The notes under the pieces are model-generated. The model was given only the letters and a program-made list of their open reading frames with translations. It had not been told where the DNA came from and ran no database searches. The position numbers and the translations under genes are program-made. Below, in pieces: positions 11,060 to 21,640 of a stretch of 64,000 nucleotides of DNA. The DNA comes from Beroe forskalii (taxonomy: Eukaryota; Ctenophora; Nuda; Beroida; Beroidae): positions 1 to 64,000 of the forward strand of contig WFMF01000555.1 in NCBI GenBank assembly GCA_011033025.1, read 5' to 3'. Numbering within the stretch: position 1 is the first letter of the stretch; every line of letters starts with the position of its first letter.

Positions 11060-13115
11060 GGGGGGGGATCATGATTTTTTTGTATAATTGTCTAATGTGT
11101 ACCCTGTTTTCTGAATTTGGACAAAAAATTCGTTGGACAAAAAAATACAAATATATACAAAAATTTACAAAAAAAAATACAAAAAATATTGAAAAATTTA
11201 TATTGTCATTCAGACATTTCCATCTATGTATTGAGTGGACTAAATCAACAATGAATCGTAACTTATTACAATTAAATTGTTTTGGTTATTAACAAACCAA
11301 ACCACATAACAATTATTAGGGCATATTATGCCTTAGGTCCGCCTTCCCGATGAGGTTCGCCGAAGCTGAACGGCTCTTTGATAAGAATATTGAGCCCCTG
11401 TGGGGACTGTTCAATGGAATGTTTCATGATTATAGAATGTCAGAGTAACGTTCATGGGACTACACGGCCCCCCCTAGTTTTCAAAAGGCCCCCTCTAGAA
11501 AAATCTTAGGGGGGGCCTTGGCCCTACCTAAGATTTTCTCAAAATTTGACCATAGAAAGGAGGTGAAAATTTAGTTCATCAAGACGGAAATTTTCCTGAA
11601 ATTTACCCTTTGTCAGGGTAAAATCAATGAATAAAACATGATTTTTTATGCAAAATAGTGAAAATTATGGCTATGAAAAATGAAAATTTGTATATGTAAA
11701 TTTTGGCCCCCTGTAGTTTTCAAAAGGCCCCCCTATAAAAAATCTAGGGGGGGCCTCGGCCCCCCTAGCTCGAAAAAGTGTGTAATGGCATGGTAACGTT
11801 ATGAAGTCACAAGTTCAATTTAATCGAAAAATTGTGATCAGTGCATTTTCTAGTGCAGATGGACACTTTCGTACCGCATTTTGTCTATTTTGTCCAATTG
11901 TGTGGTTGTACCAATTATCTAATTATGGGGTGAAGGACTCGGTTGCATTGATGTAACAGCTAAAGCTACAGTGCACAATGTAACTGCATTTTACCTATTT
12001 CTCTACGTGTATGGAATGGGGAAGTCAGGAATGAGGGAGCCCCAATTTGGGACTCTTTGTACCCAGGATCATCCTTCAAATATTGGGTTGTCCCCAGGTG
12101 TGGGGCGTGGGCTCCATCATGCTACGCTACCGGGTCATAATTGCCGGCAATCCCGTGTGTAGGAGGCTCTGCCTATATAAGCATCTCAATATTTAGTTTT
12201 TAGCCCGTGTATCCAAAATAGAAACAATATGTGCTCCCTTAATTTACCAGCCCCAGTGATAGAATGCTACACTAATAATAATCCTTAATCCTACTACTTC
12301 AAGGTTTTTGGTATTTTGTGCCCAAAAAGTTTTATCAAGCTTACCTATATCAAAAATCACTAACTTGTGTGAAGTCAAGTTTTTCTTGCAATCCAGATAA
12401 TTTCATATGAAAATGACACAAGATCAATTGGGCAAAGCCACAAACAGAGATATGGCCTCTTTTTTATGGGCTAAAATGGTTAGATTACATATCCAATTCA
12501 CTTGCACGGGGAAATGTTGCATGGTCTATAATGGACTCAAGGCCACCCTTAAATTGTAGTACCTGTTATTGGAGCTCAACAACGATAATAAAATCACACA
12601 AACATAATTCACGTGCCATCTCCAAATTATATAATAGATAGCTTTGGCTTGATCTTCAAGTGGCCAAAATATTAATTTCAGTCGTTTCATACCTTCAATG
12701 TTTTTTTCCAATAATTTGATTTTTGGATGTGGAAAGATACTGTAGCTTAAATAGAATGATTTCCAAATTGTTAAATCCTCTTGTAGGAGACTAAATTATC
12801 CAAAATTGTGTTTTGGACTATAAAAAACAAACATATTTACACGATATATAACGGGCCTGATTAATTGTTTTTGATGCTGATAATGATTTTATTATTAGTG
12901 TATTATTTTGACGAGGATCTTGGCAATGAAAGGATGACTCTTATAAACATTCTATAAACATTATATAAGAATTATATCTTTTTGTATTTTTTTGTATTTT
13001 TTTGTATTTTTTTGTATTTTTATGTCCAAAGTGTACCCTATTTTTCAAAATTGGACAAAAATTTGTTGGACAAAAAAATACAAAAAAATACAAATAAAAC
13101 ATGATCCCCCCCCCC
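11060..13115. mobile_element. Non-autonomous DNA transposon with poly-G ends, 2.06 kb
   Basis: Terminal inverted repeats begin with a run of G followed by GATCATG and then T-rich sequence. Related GTGTACCCT and TTGGACAAAAA blocks lie just inside each end. A 6-bp direct repeat ATGATA flanks it at 11054-11059 and 13116-13121. No transposase frame is visible. The family is unknown to me. The interior has further palindromic patches (11462-11775), suggesting nested insertion. Confidence 0.7.
11462..11775. repeat. GC-rich palindromic patch inside the poly-G element
   Basis: Two repeats of the pattern GGCCCCCCTAG, GTTTTCAAAAGGCCCCC and GGGGGGGCCTTGGCC, separated by about 200 bp. They form hairpins. 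This looks like a small element nested in the larger one. Confidence 0.5.
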
Positions 13116-13121
13116 ATGATA

Positions 13122-14039
13122 GAGGTGCATAGTAGCTACCAGAAAAACAAGAATGAAAAAATCTTGTTCCTAGCCTGAGTTATGCGATTTTGAAAATCGG
13201 AATTTCCCTGTAATTACCGTACGCGCGCAAACTTCTATTGCAATTTGCCGAAAATTATCTTAAAAATCTATCTGCTACATTTTTGGAGAATCGTCCTTAA
13301 ACTTTCCAGATATGTTCTAGGGATTAAAATGAAGAGATTTGTCCAACGGATTTTTTGAACGGAAAATATTTGATTTTGAATTATCGCGACCAGAAAAAAA
13401 ATCTCAAAATTTGGCTCCATGAAAATTAAAAATTTCAAATCACGTAACATTTATCTGAAATATAATTGAAATTCTAAATCTCGTAATTGAATATTTATTT
13501 ACCTATAATTTTAGCGAGCCAATGAAAATATTGAATAGAGTCGTCTGATAATGACGTTATCTCAACCGCCTATTTATTTTTGCATCCCTACTTTATCAAC
13601 GAAACTTTATTTTCACCAAATTTGAAAAAGACAAAAGGAATCACCATCATTCTCGCTCCTGCAAAACTTTTATTAAATTTCTAGATGTAAATTTAGATAT
13701 CAAATTTAGGTAGAATATCAGTGCAAGATAGCAGCTCTCTATCCGCCCCTCATTTACATTATAATAGTATAGTAATATCTAAAAAGGGATAAGTATGTAA
13801 GTATTGCAACGATAGTAATTCAATAATAAAAGGCACTTTTTATCAGCAAGCCACATTTTATTATGCTGATTTTCTCGCCACAACCGACACCATTCACCCG
13901 CCCTTGGCACCACTCAATCACACGTATTTAAACACCTCTCCATACTCTCAGCTGACGACGATAATCACAATATTTTCGAAAACTTCTGATTACAACTCTT
14001 TCGCGTCACTTATATCGTTTAGACTTCAATCTTTGAATA
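13122..14039 (+). other. AT-rich 5' flank of the LDLa/7TM receptor gene
   Basis: No coding signal. It presumably holds the receptor gene promoter. No clear core promoter motif was identified. Confidence 0.4.
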
Positions 14040-17000
14040 ATGCTGAAATTAATTTCTGTATTCGTCTTCAGCCATAGTGCCTACAGTCAGGATGAACAAG
14101 GTATTTTTATACTTAATTTTAGTTCTTTAATCTTTACCTTCTACTTTTTCACTAATTCCACTTAAAGTTTCACTAACGTTTAAAACCATTTTATTACAAG
14201 TAAAGTTTAGAAACATGTTTCGAGCTTGAGAAGCGTATTCACCAGAAGTAGTTTATTAGTGCGATTTTGATAAACTTGCACTAATTAAGTGTGCGCTGGT
14301 TAAAATTGTGTTCTCATAATGTTTTGTTCAATTAAAAACTCATGCTAATCAACTTTGCAGTTTGCACACCAATTACGTGATGTAGAACTTCTTAATTGTA
14401 CTAAATAGTCTATAAGGTACTCTGATCTATGAGGTGGTCATGGCAGTCTTCTTTCTTAATTCTTGCTGCTGTCTAATAAAACTGTCGTGAAATTAATTAA
14501 AGAATACCATTGACGTTTCAGAGAATTGTTCTATTCGAGATTACAATGGTTTCATGAAAAGAGTGTGTTACGATACACAAAGTGGCAAAGAATACCTTAA
14601 ATGCTACAGATCAAACACAGATTACGCTATATCGCGGAGCAGACTTGGTCGCGGTCAACATATGACAGTAAATGAGCTATGTCCCAACGACCCTACGGTT
14701 TACCAGGCCTGCGGGATGACCAAAGATGTCCACTTTGAGCAATCGGCCACGCGCTGCGGTCACCTATGTGCGTCAGGCAGCCACTATCAAATGGTAAACG
14801 ATCTGGAGAATAAGATCTGCACGGGGCCAGGCAGTTCCTTAGTGCCTCATCGTGACCATGCAACGTGTACCAATGTTGATCTTGGTAAGATGGAAGCTGG
14901 GTGCAAGGAAGAGAAGTACAAGTGTGATGGCATCGTAACGGACAGCAGCAAGACTTTAGATCCTGATCTAGACAGCGAATTGCAATGCGACGGCTTCATG
15001 TACGGTCTTGTCTGTGAAGTAGGATCTTTACAAATACAGATAGTCGTGCCCCATGTTCTGCAGTGCATAAATAAGACAAGTTTTAGCGGTTACAACTGCA
15101 TTGATGGCAAGGAAGAGGACTTATGTTTGAATGGCCATATTACGGGGTATTGCAACAGTTCTTACGATGGAGTCATTGCCCTGTACAACTTCTCACGGTG
15201 TGGCCCCATTGCCAGGATTAATTTCTGGAATTCTAACTCTCGAATAGTATACCTACCGCTTTGTCTTGGCTACAGGGAACAGACGAACTGCAGTGACCCT
15301 GCACGTGTTGGCTTGTCTTGCGAGGTAGACGGTCACATGTCCTCGGTAGCTGCTCAGGTTGTCTGCAACCCCAAGATCAGAGATCGGGAGAGTTTGTGTG
15401 ATGATGGTCTGGACACAGCGTGTCTGGAGCTGTCCTTCAGTTGCTACATCCACAAACACAGGTTTTGTGACGGAGTCTGGGATTGTTCTGATGGGATGGA
15501 CGAGAGGCTATGCTCGGATATAACCTACCAGCAATGTGTTCGGAAGGTAGGTCCCCCAGGTACATACGTTGGTGTTCCACTTACCTGGATTAGAGATGGA
15601 CTCGTGGATTGTACTGAAGGAGAAGACGAGGGAGGGGCGTGGCCCACGTGTGGTTTTGGGAACACCCAGCGGTACGCTTCTGTGAGTTCCTCGGATCGGT
15701 GTTCCGAGGTTTATCTTTGCTTCCCGGGATTCGTCGAGTTTACAGAGCTCTGTGACGGGATTGACTCGTGTGGAAACGAGAATGAAGTGTGCGGGGAATC
15801 TCGTAACTTTTACAGCATCTTCGATTCTCCGGAGCAGTTTCGTGACGAAGTGAATGTCCTCCATTGTCTGAAGGGACTTGAGAAACTTGACAGATTCATC
15901 CAAGGGGAGTGCTCTTCAATCGAGTTCTCCTTTCCAGGAAACCAGGCCTTTGGAAAGACATCGTTTGTTCGACTCTCTGTACCCCAAAGTCCACATTGGA
16001 ATACCGACTGTCGACATGTCTATGGGGCTGGCTATGTTTATTTGAGTTGCCTGAACCTGTGCCGATCTTCGTCCTGTATCCTTGATAAACAAGTGAATGT
16101 TGACTCCTGTAGACATCTGTATGGAGACAGGGTCTACAGCATCACGAGCAACAACCAACTGACATTCCTTGTAAAGAACAGAATGGATGGGACTTATCAT
16201 AACGATATCTTCCCCTGTGCCAATGGTGCTTGTGTGGACTTCACCAAAGTCTGTAACCTTGTTGACGATTGCAGAGATGGAACAGACGAACAGAATTGTG
16301 AAAATCACTTTCGTTGTCATGGAAATAACGACATCATTCCGCTACCAAAGGTATGTGACAAATCAATCGACTGCTTCGACTATTCTGATGAATGCAATGA
16401 GGAGTGTGTGTCGAATAAAGAGATAATAGCAAGTGTGACTGTGACGGTATCAGGTTGGATAATAGGGCTTCTGGCAGTGGTTCTAAACCTGGCCACTCTC
16501 CCAAATTCTTTGAAATCTGTGCAGAAGAGCAAAACTAACGAATCTCTTGCAAACAGTTCACTGCTAGTCATGATCAATATCGGGGATTTGTTGGTCGGCA
16601 TTTTCATCTTCACGATCTCAGTCTACAACGCTTACTACGGCTCCTCCTACTGCAAAATGCAGTTGGAATGGTTGACTAGCACCTCTTGCTCACTAGTCGG
16701 GGTTGTCAATTCTGTAGGGATCATGATGTCTGTGCTCTCCATGGCAGCCCTGAGTCTCTTCAGGGTTACCAACATTTCCGGGTCATTTGCCATCCCTCAG
16801 CCTGTTTCACGGAAGGGAGCGGTGAAAGTTTGTCTTGTAACATGCAGCATCGTTTCCTTTGCTATGTTCACTGCTCTAGTTCCTTTAGCTGGACATTTTG
16901 AAGATTACTTTGTGAATGGGCTCTATCACGGATCTGATATCCCCTTATTCCTGGGTGCCCCTGACAAGAAGAGTCACGTTTCCATCTTAGAGGCGTACTA

Positions 17001-17682
17001 TGGAAGGCTGAGATCGAGCAAGGCCCTAAGTTGGGAGTTGATCAGACAACTACTTGGGAACATGTTTTCTCAGGACTACTCAGCGCTTCCCAATAGAAAG
17101 GTGCAGTTCTATGGCAATGACCCGGTCTGTACTTTCAAGTATCTGGTAAGGAAGGAGGACCCCCAATATACGTATGTTTGGCTATCTCATGTCATCCAAA
17201 TAGTGTGTTTCGTCATTATTTCTGTAGCTTACATTGTCATTGCTAAGGTGTCCTCCGGGAACTCTGTAGCCGTGGCAGATGAGGCTACAGCCAGATCGTT
17301 CGAGAAAAGAGCCCTGAAAGTGCAGAGAACCGCAGCTGCCATCATTCTCACAGATTTTACCAGCTGGATCCCGTTCATCACAATCTGCATCTTACATTCG
17401 AGTGAAGTTCTGGATGCCACTAAATGGTACTCTGTCTTCTCACTGGTGCTGAATCCAATGAATTCAGTGATAAATCCAATGTTGCTGAATCCAACCATCA
17501 AGAAATCCATCTGCAGTGTGATAAGTAAGCTATGGCATGGGTTTAAGGCAGTAGTGCAAGGAATCCGACAAAAGGTGGTTCCAAAAAGAAGCAATGATGC
17601 TAATTTTACTGTTAATGTGAGCTTACAAATTGCAGAAGGGCATTCAGAAGATGGCCACACTGCGGAGATAGCCAGTAGTTAG
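14040..17682 (+). CDS. LDLa-repeat rhodopsin-type GPCR (relaxin-receptor/GRL101-like), two exons
   Basis: Exon 1 at 14040-14100 encodes a signal peptide (MLKLISVFVFSHSAYS) and ends in phase 1 at GTATTT. Exon 2 runs 14522-17682 after a TTTCAG acceptor and joins in frame, giving about 1073 residues. The ectodomain is Cys-rich with several LDLa-like modules, for example FSCYIHKHRFCDGVWDCSDG, LCDGIDSCGNENE and VCNLVDDCRDGTDEQNC. A seven-helix domain follows from about residue 650 to 1018. Family landmarks are altered: TM2 keeps the Asp (NIGDLLVG), the DRY site reads SLFR, the TM6 motif reads SWIPF and TM7 reads NPMNSVINPM. LDLa plus 7TM without obvious leucine-rich repeats is related to relaxin receptors and GRL101. 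It acts at the plasma membrane; ligand unknown. The gene lies within an intron of the opposite-strand LDLa gene. Confidence 0.88.
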
Positions 17683-17814
17683 GAGAATGGGAAATATCAT
17701 GGATATGCTATGGACAAGAAATGGCAGTATCCAAGAACCCCGACTGGTACAACTGTCCCACTTGATACAAACCGGGACAATAGAATTTGTACACACTATA
17801 CATCAGATACACCA

Positions 17815-18010
17815 TGCACTATACATTGGACTCAGCTATACATTGAATACACGATTCAGTTTAAATACATTGAATACACTATTCAGTTATACATTGGATA
17901 CACTATAAAGCTATACATTGGATACACTATACATGTATACATTGAATACACTATACATGTATACATTGAATACACTATACATGTATACATTGAATACTCT
18001 ATACATTGGA
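17815..18010. repeat. Minisatellite of about 18-24 bp (TACATTGAATACACTATA)
   Basis: About nine imperfect tandem copies immediately downstream of the receptor gene stop codon. They create short spurious open frames. Confidence 0.85.
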
Positions 18011-18030
18011 CACACTGACAAGTAACTCAC

Positions 18031-18149
18031 GCCTGGCCATTCCCTTGTAGGGATCCTCCTCTGTGTCGTTCATGCAGCCCTCTTCGTCATCCCCTCCCGG
18101 ACAGTCAATCTTATCATCGCACACATTCCCCCGACCAATGCACTTGTGT
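18031..18149 (-). CDS. LDLa-module gene, exon with C-terminal part of a module
   Basis: The minus-strand exon starts after CCGCCCCAG and ends at donor GTGAGT. It encodes HKCIGRGNVCDDKIDC, PGGDDEEGC and an acidic tail. It holds Cys 3-6 of an LDLa module and enters in phase 2. The missing N-terminal part of the module is supplied in frame by the small exon at 19739-19700. It leaves in phase 1, matching the next module exon at 9921. Confidence 0.75.
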
Positions 18150-18159
18150 CTGGGGCGGG

Positions 18160-19370
18160 GTACAGGGGTAGTCAGAGGGTGGGTAATGTGCAATTTGTAC
18201 AGGGGTAGTCAAAGGGTGGGTAATGTGCACCTTGTACTGGGGTAGTCAGAGGGTGTGTGCTGAGCACCTTGTACTGGGGTAGTCAGAGGGTGTGTGCTGA
18301 GCACCTTGTACTGGGGTAGTCAGAGGGTGTGTGCTGAGCAGCAAACCCCAGGTTCTAGCCGAAGCCGGGCCGAGGCCAGTTTGTGTGTGCTGAGCACCTT
18401 GTACCGGGGGGAGTTCAACCGTTCACCTTGTACTGTGAAGCTACAGATATTGCCGTGATTTTCTATTTTAAAAGCACCTTGAATCGGTTAAGTTTGATAA
18501 AGTTCTTATGTTTAATTTTAACCAGAGGGGTTTTAGTTGTTTGATCCCAAAATTGTACTGGGGTAACAGAGGGAAATTCTGGCAATTAGCTGGTATCAAA
18601 CCTTGAAGCAAAATTTGCCGGGGTATTGGAGGGGTGTGTGCTGAGCACCTTGTACTGGGGCGGTAGTCAGAGGGTGTGTGCTGAGCACCTTGTACTGGGG
18701 TAGTCAGAGGGTGTGTGCTGAGCACCTTGTACTGGGGTAGTCAGAGGGTGTGTGCTGAGCACCTTGTACTGGGGTAGTCAGAGGGTGTGTGCTGAGCACC
18801 TTGTACTGGGGTAGTCAGGGTGTCAGAGGGTGTGTGCTGAGCACCTTGTACTGGGGTAGTCAGAGGGTGTGTGCTGAGCACCTTGTACTGGGGTAGTCAG
18901 AGGGTGTGTGCTGAGCACCTTGTACTGGGGTAGTCAGAGGGTGTGTGCTGAGCACCTTGTACTGGGGGTAGTCAGAGGGTGTGTGCTGAGCACCTTGTAC
19001 TGGGGTAGTCAGAGGGTGTGTGCTGAGCACCTTGTACTGGGGTAGTCAGAGGATGTGTGCTGAGCACCTTGTACTGGGGTAGTCAGAGGGTGTGTGTGCT
19101 GAGCACCTTGTACTGGGGTAGTCAGAGGGTGTGTGCTGAGCACCTTGTACTGGGGTAGTCAGAGGATGTGTGCTGAGCACCTTGTACTGGGGTAGTCAGA
19201 GGGTGTGTGCTGAGCACCTTGTACTGGGGTAGTCAGAGGGTGTGTGCTGAGCACCTTGTACTGGGGTAGTCAGAGGGTGTGTGCTGAGCACCTTGTACTG
19301 GGGTAGTCAGAGGGTGTGTGCTGAGCACCTTGTACTGGGGTAGTCAGAGGGTGTGTGCTGAGCCCTGTGA
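18160..19370 (-). repeat. 37-bp minisatellite carrying splice-acceptor-like units
   Basis: About 30 copies of a unit reading GTGTGTGCTGAGCACCTTGT then ACTGGGGTAGTCAGAGG. On the minus strand every unit contains CTGACTACCCCAG followed by TACAAGGTGC, resembling the acceptor and first bases of the adjacent LDLa exon (CCCCAG then ACACAAGTGC). Near 18345 and 18430-18620 unrelated sequence interrupts it. The array lies in the intron just upstream of the exon. Confidence 0.9.
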
Positions 19371-19699
19371 TGAATGTGTCTGGGATTACTTTACGGCGGG
19401 CGCGAACACCGAACGTTCCTCACCACCCGCTTTTTTACGTTATTTGACAGTTGCGATCCAAGTGTCTATAGGTGCCTAATGTAAGACGTGTGTATGAGTG
19501 AATGGGTTAGTCAGAGTGGGTGTGTAGTCGGTGAGAAGTGGTCCCTCAGGTAAAACGTACTGTGCTGTAAGTATTTGTAAAAGATTTGCTGAATGAAAAG
19601 TATTGGAAACCCGAAAAAAGTTGGAATAAACCGAGGAATAAACTCCTATTTCATGCGCCATGGTCCAACAAATCAGTATCACCAATTATGTGACTGTAC

Positions 19700-19739
19700 C
19701 TGTTCTTGCAGGCGTAAGTGTGTGCTGGACAGATCAGTT
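19700..19739 (-). CDS. LDLa-module gene, 40-nt exon with N-terminal part of a module
   Basis: On the minus strand an acceptor TTTTCCTCGAG precedes codons for LICPAHTYACKN and a donor GTACAG. It enters in phase 1 and leaves in phase 2, exactly what the exon at 18149 requires. Joined, they give the Cys spacing of one complete LDLa module. Upstream exons, including the signal peptide, were not found. Confidence 0.6.
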
Positions 19740-20106
19740 CTCGAGGAAAAGGCGTGGGGCTTGGGGTTTGCTTGAATCGAGTTGTCCTTTTTTCAGCTGT
19801 AACAAAGTTGGGGAGTTGAATTGAAATGCTGGTTCGTGGTCTTTCCGGATGGCGAATGCCTCGATTTCAAAAATTCGTTATTGGCAGGGAAAGCTGATTT
19901 TATGTTGCGTTTAGTTTTTGAATAACATTTCCTCTATTCAACACAAGAACAATAATTGGACTAATTGTCATTACCGATTGAAACTGCATCATTTCCTATA
20001 ATATGTGTGCACATGCATCGATCAATGAAGTGATTGATACTTCATTGCAGTGCGTGCAATTTACTTTTCACAGAATTTTGTCCACACACATATATGGATT
20101 TCCTCC

Positions 20107-20310
20107 CTAACTCAGTAGGAGTGGGTGTGGTGGTGCTCTCCTGCCAAGATGTCGAGAACCAGGTGCCGGTGGACGTGGACCACCAGGTGGAGGCCCACTC
20201 TGCTGTGGACTCCCACCCACTGGTGGAAAACCAGGTGCCTGTGGACGTCCACCAGGTCCGGGTGGTGTCAGCCTCCGCAGTCTCGGAGGTGTAGCCGTAG
20301 TACCAATCAT
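20107..20310 (-). CDS. Possible Pro/Gly-rich exon (weak)
   Basis: One minus-strand frame reads Pro/Gly-rich sequence (PPGPGGRPQAPGFPPVGG) and another Thr/Trp/Ser-rich sequence. The underlying DNA is an internally repetitive GTGGAC/CCACCAGGTG stretch. It could be a linker exon of the minus-strand LDLa gene or merely a low-complexity repeat. No convincing splice sites were found. Confidence 0.2.
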   Translation of the reverse strand: MIGTTATPPRLRRLTPPGPGGRPQAPGFPPVGGSPQQSGPPPGGPRPPAPGSRHLGRRAPPHPLLLS

Positions 20311-20699
20311 CTGTGCTTGTTGCTGTGTTGAACACTGCTCCAGGGAATCAGGGATTAATTTGATTTGTTTTCCTAACAGTAGAATCTGATTTAAGGTTCA
20401 AGTGCTGACTCGAGTACTGATTGGAGTACTTATTCGTTTGGAATCATAGTTATTCCAATATGCCTTCCTTGCCTCCTTGGGATATAAATCAGAAAATATT
20501 TATAACTGAGAAGTACCAGTGTGTTGAAATTCAATTTCACAAAGTGCTCTAGCATAAGCGAGCGAGTTACAACAAATTAAAACACAAGGTTAATCGTCTT
20601 TACTTTAAGTTTCATAGGTAAATCCATGCCAATCGATGAAGACAAGTAACATGAAAATAATGGCAAAATGATCCTGATCTACTCTTTTGTAAATCCATC

Positions 20700-21245
20700 G
20701 TTAAGTTCGGCAATAAATCGAATAAAGATTGGACACTTAAAAGCCCCCACTGAAAAAAAATAAACATTTAAACACTTTTGGAATTAAGTTAAAGCAAAAT
20801 GCCGTCGGCTGGTATTCGTATTATGCGAAAGTTACTACTACGAGCCGCAGCCGAGAAGTCTTCACTAAAACTTAAAAACAAAGTGTAAAAATGTAAAATT
20901 ATAATGCTCTCTCTAGTAAAAATTTGCGTTTATGTCGGCACTTGAAATAAATTCAGTCTTTTTTATTTAAAAGTTTTTGATTGTCCTTAAATTTTATGAT
21001 TTGGAGCTTTTCACTCAGGCAGAGGTCACAGTTGAGCCGTCCTGCAGTAGGGCCTGACAAACTGCAAGATCTTCCACTCTAGCACAGGGGTATGGCCTTG
21101 TCCTGGTCCTTCCTCCCAGAACTTCTTGGAGAGTTCAGTGTCCTGGTCGATAGCCCTGTACTTCATTGAGTTCTTGTGTTTGGAGACTCTTTTCTTCACT
21201 TCTGGCTCTGATATACCGATGTAGGAGAAGGAAGTTCTGGGATAT
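20700..21245 (-). mobile_element. Penelope-like element 3' fragment (GIY-YIG endonuclease), left arm
   Basis: Minus-strand translation shows GIY-YIG family sequence: SYIGISEPEVKKRVSKHKN, then DTELSKKFW, TPVLEWKIL and a Cys-rich CDLCLSEKLQII tail followed by LLNK. This is the C-terminal endonuclease typical of Penelope-like retroelements. The copy is 5'-truncated and lacks the reverse transcriptase. Confidence 0.7.
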
Positions 21246-21640
21246 GAAGGACCAAGGCCGTACCCCTGTGCTAGAGTGGAAGATCTTGCAGTTTGCCAGG
21301 CCCTATCAGAACGGACGGCTCAACTGTGACCTCTGCCTGAGTGAAAAGCTCCAAATCATAAAATTTAAGGACAATCAAAAACTTTTAAATAAAAAGACTG
21401 AATTTATTTCTAAGTGCCGACATAAACGCAAATTTTTACTAGAGAGCATTATACTTTTGAGCATTTTACACTTTATGGTTTTTAAGTTTAGTGAAGCTCA
21501 CGGCTGCGGGCATCGTAGTAGTAACTTTCGTGATATTAATATTGAATACTCTATTGGTATTTTGCTTTAACTTGAGACCTAAAAGTGTTTAAATGTTTAT
21601 TTTTTTTCAAAGTGGGGTTTTTAAGAACGAATCTTTTATT
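21225..21640 (+). mobile_element. Penelope-like element 3' fragment (GIY-YIG tail), right arm
   Basis: The plus-strand frame from 21235 reads KFWDMKDQGRTPVLEWKIL, ARPYQNGRLNCDLCLSEKL, then LLNKKTEFISKCRHKRKFLL. Head-to-head with the left-arm copy, with about 85-90% match by eye. Severely 5'-truncated. Confidence 0.7.
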
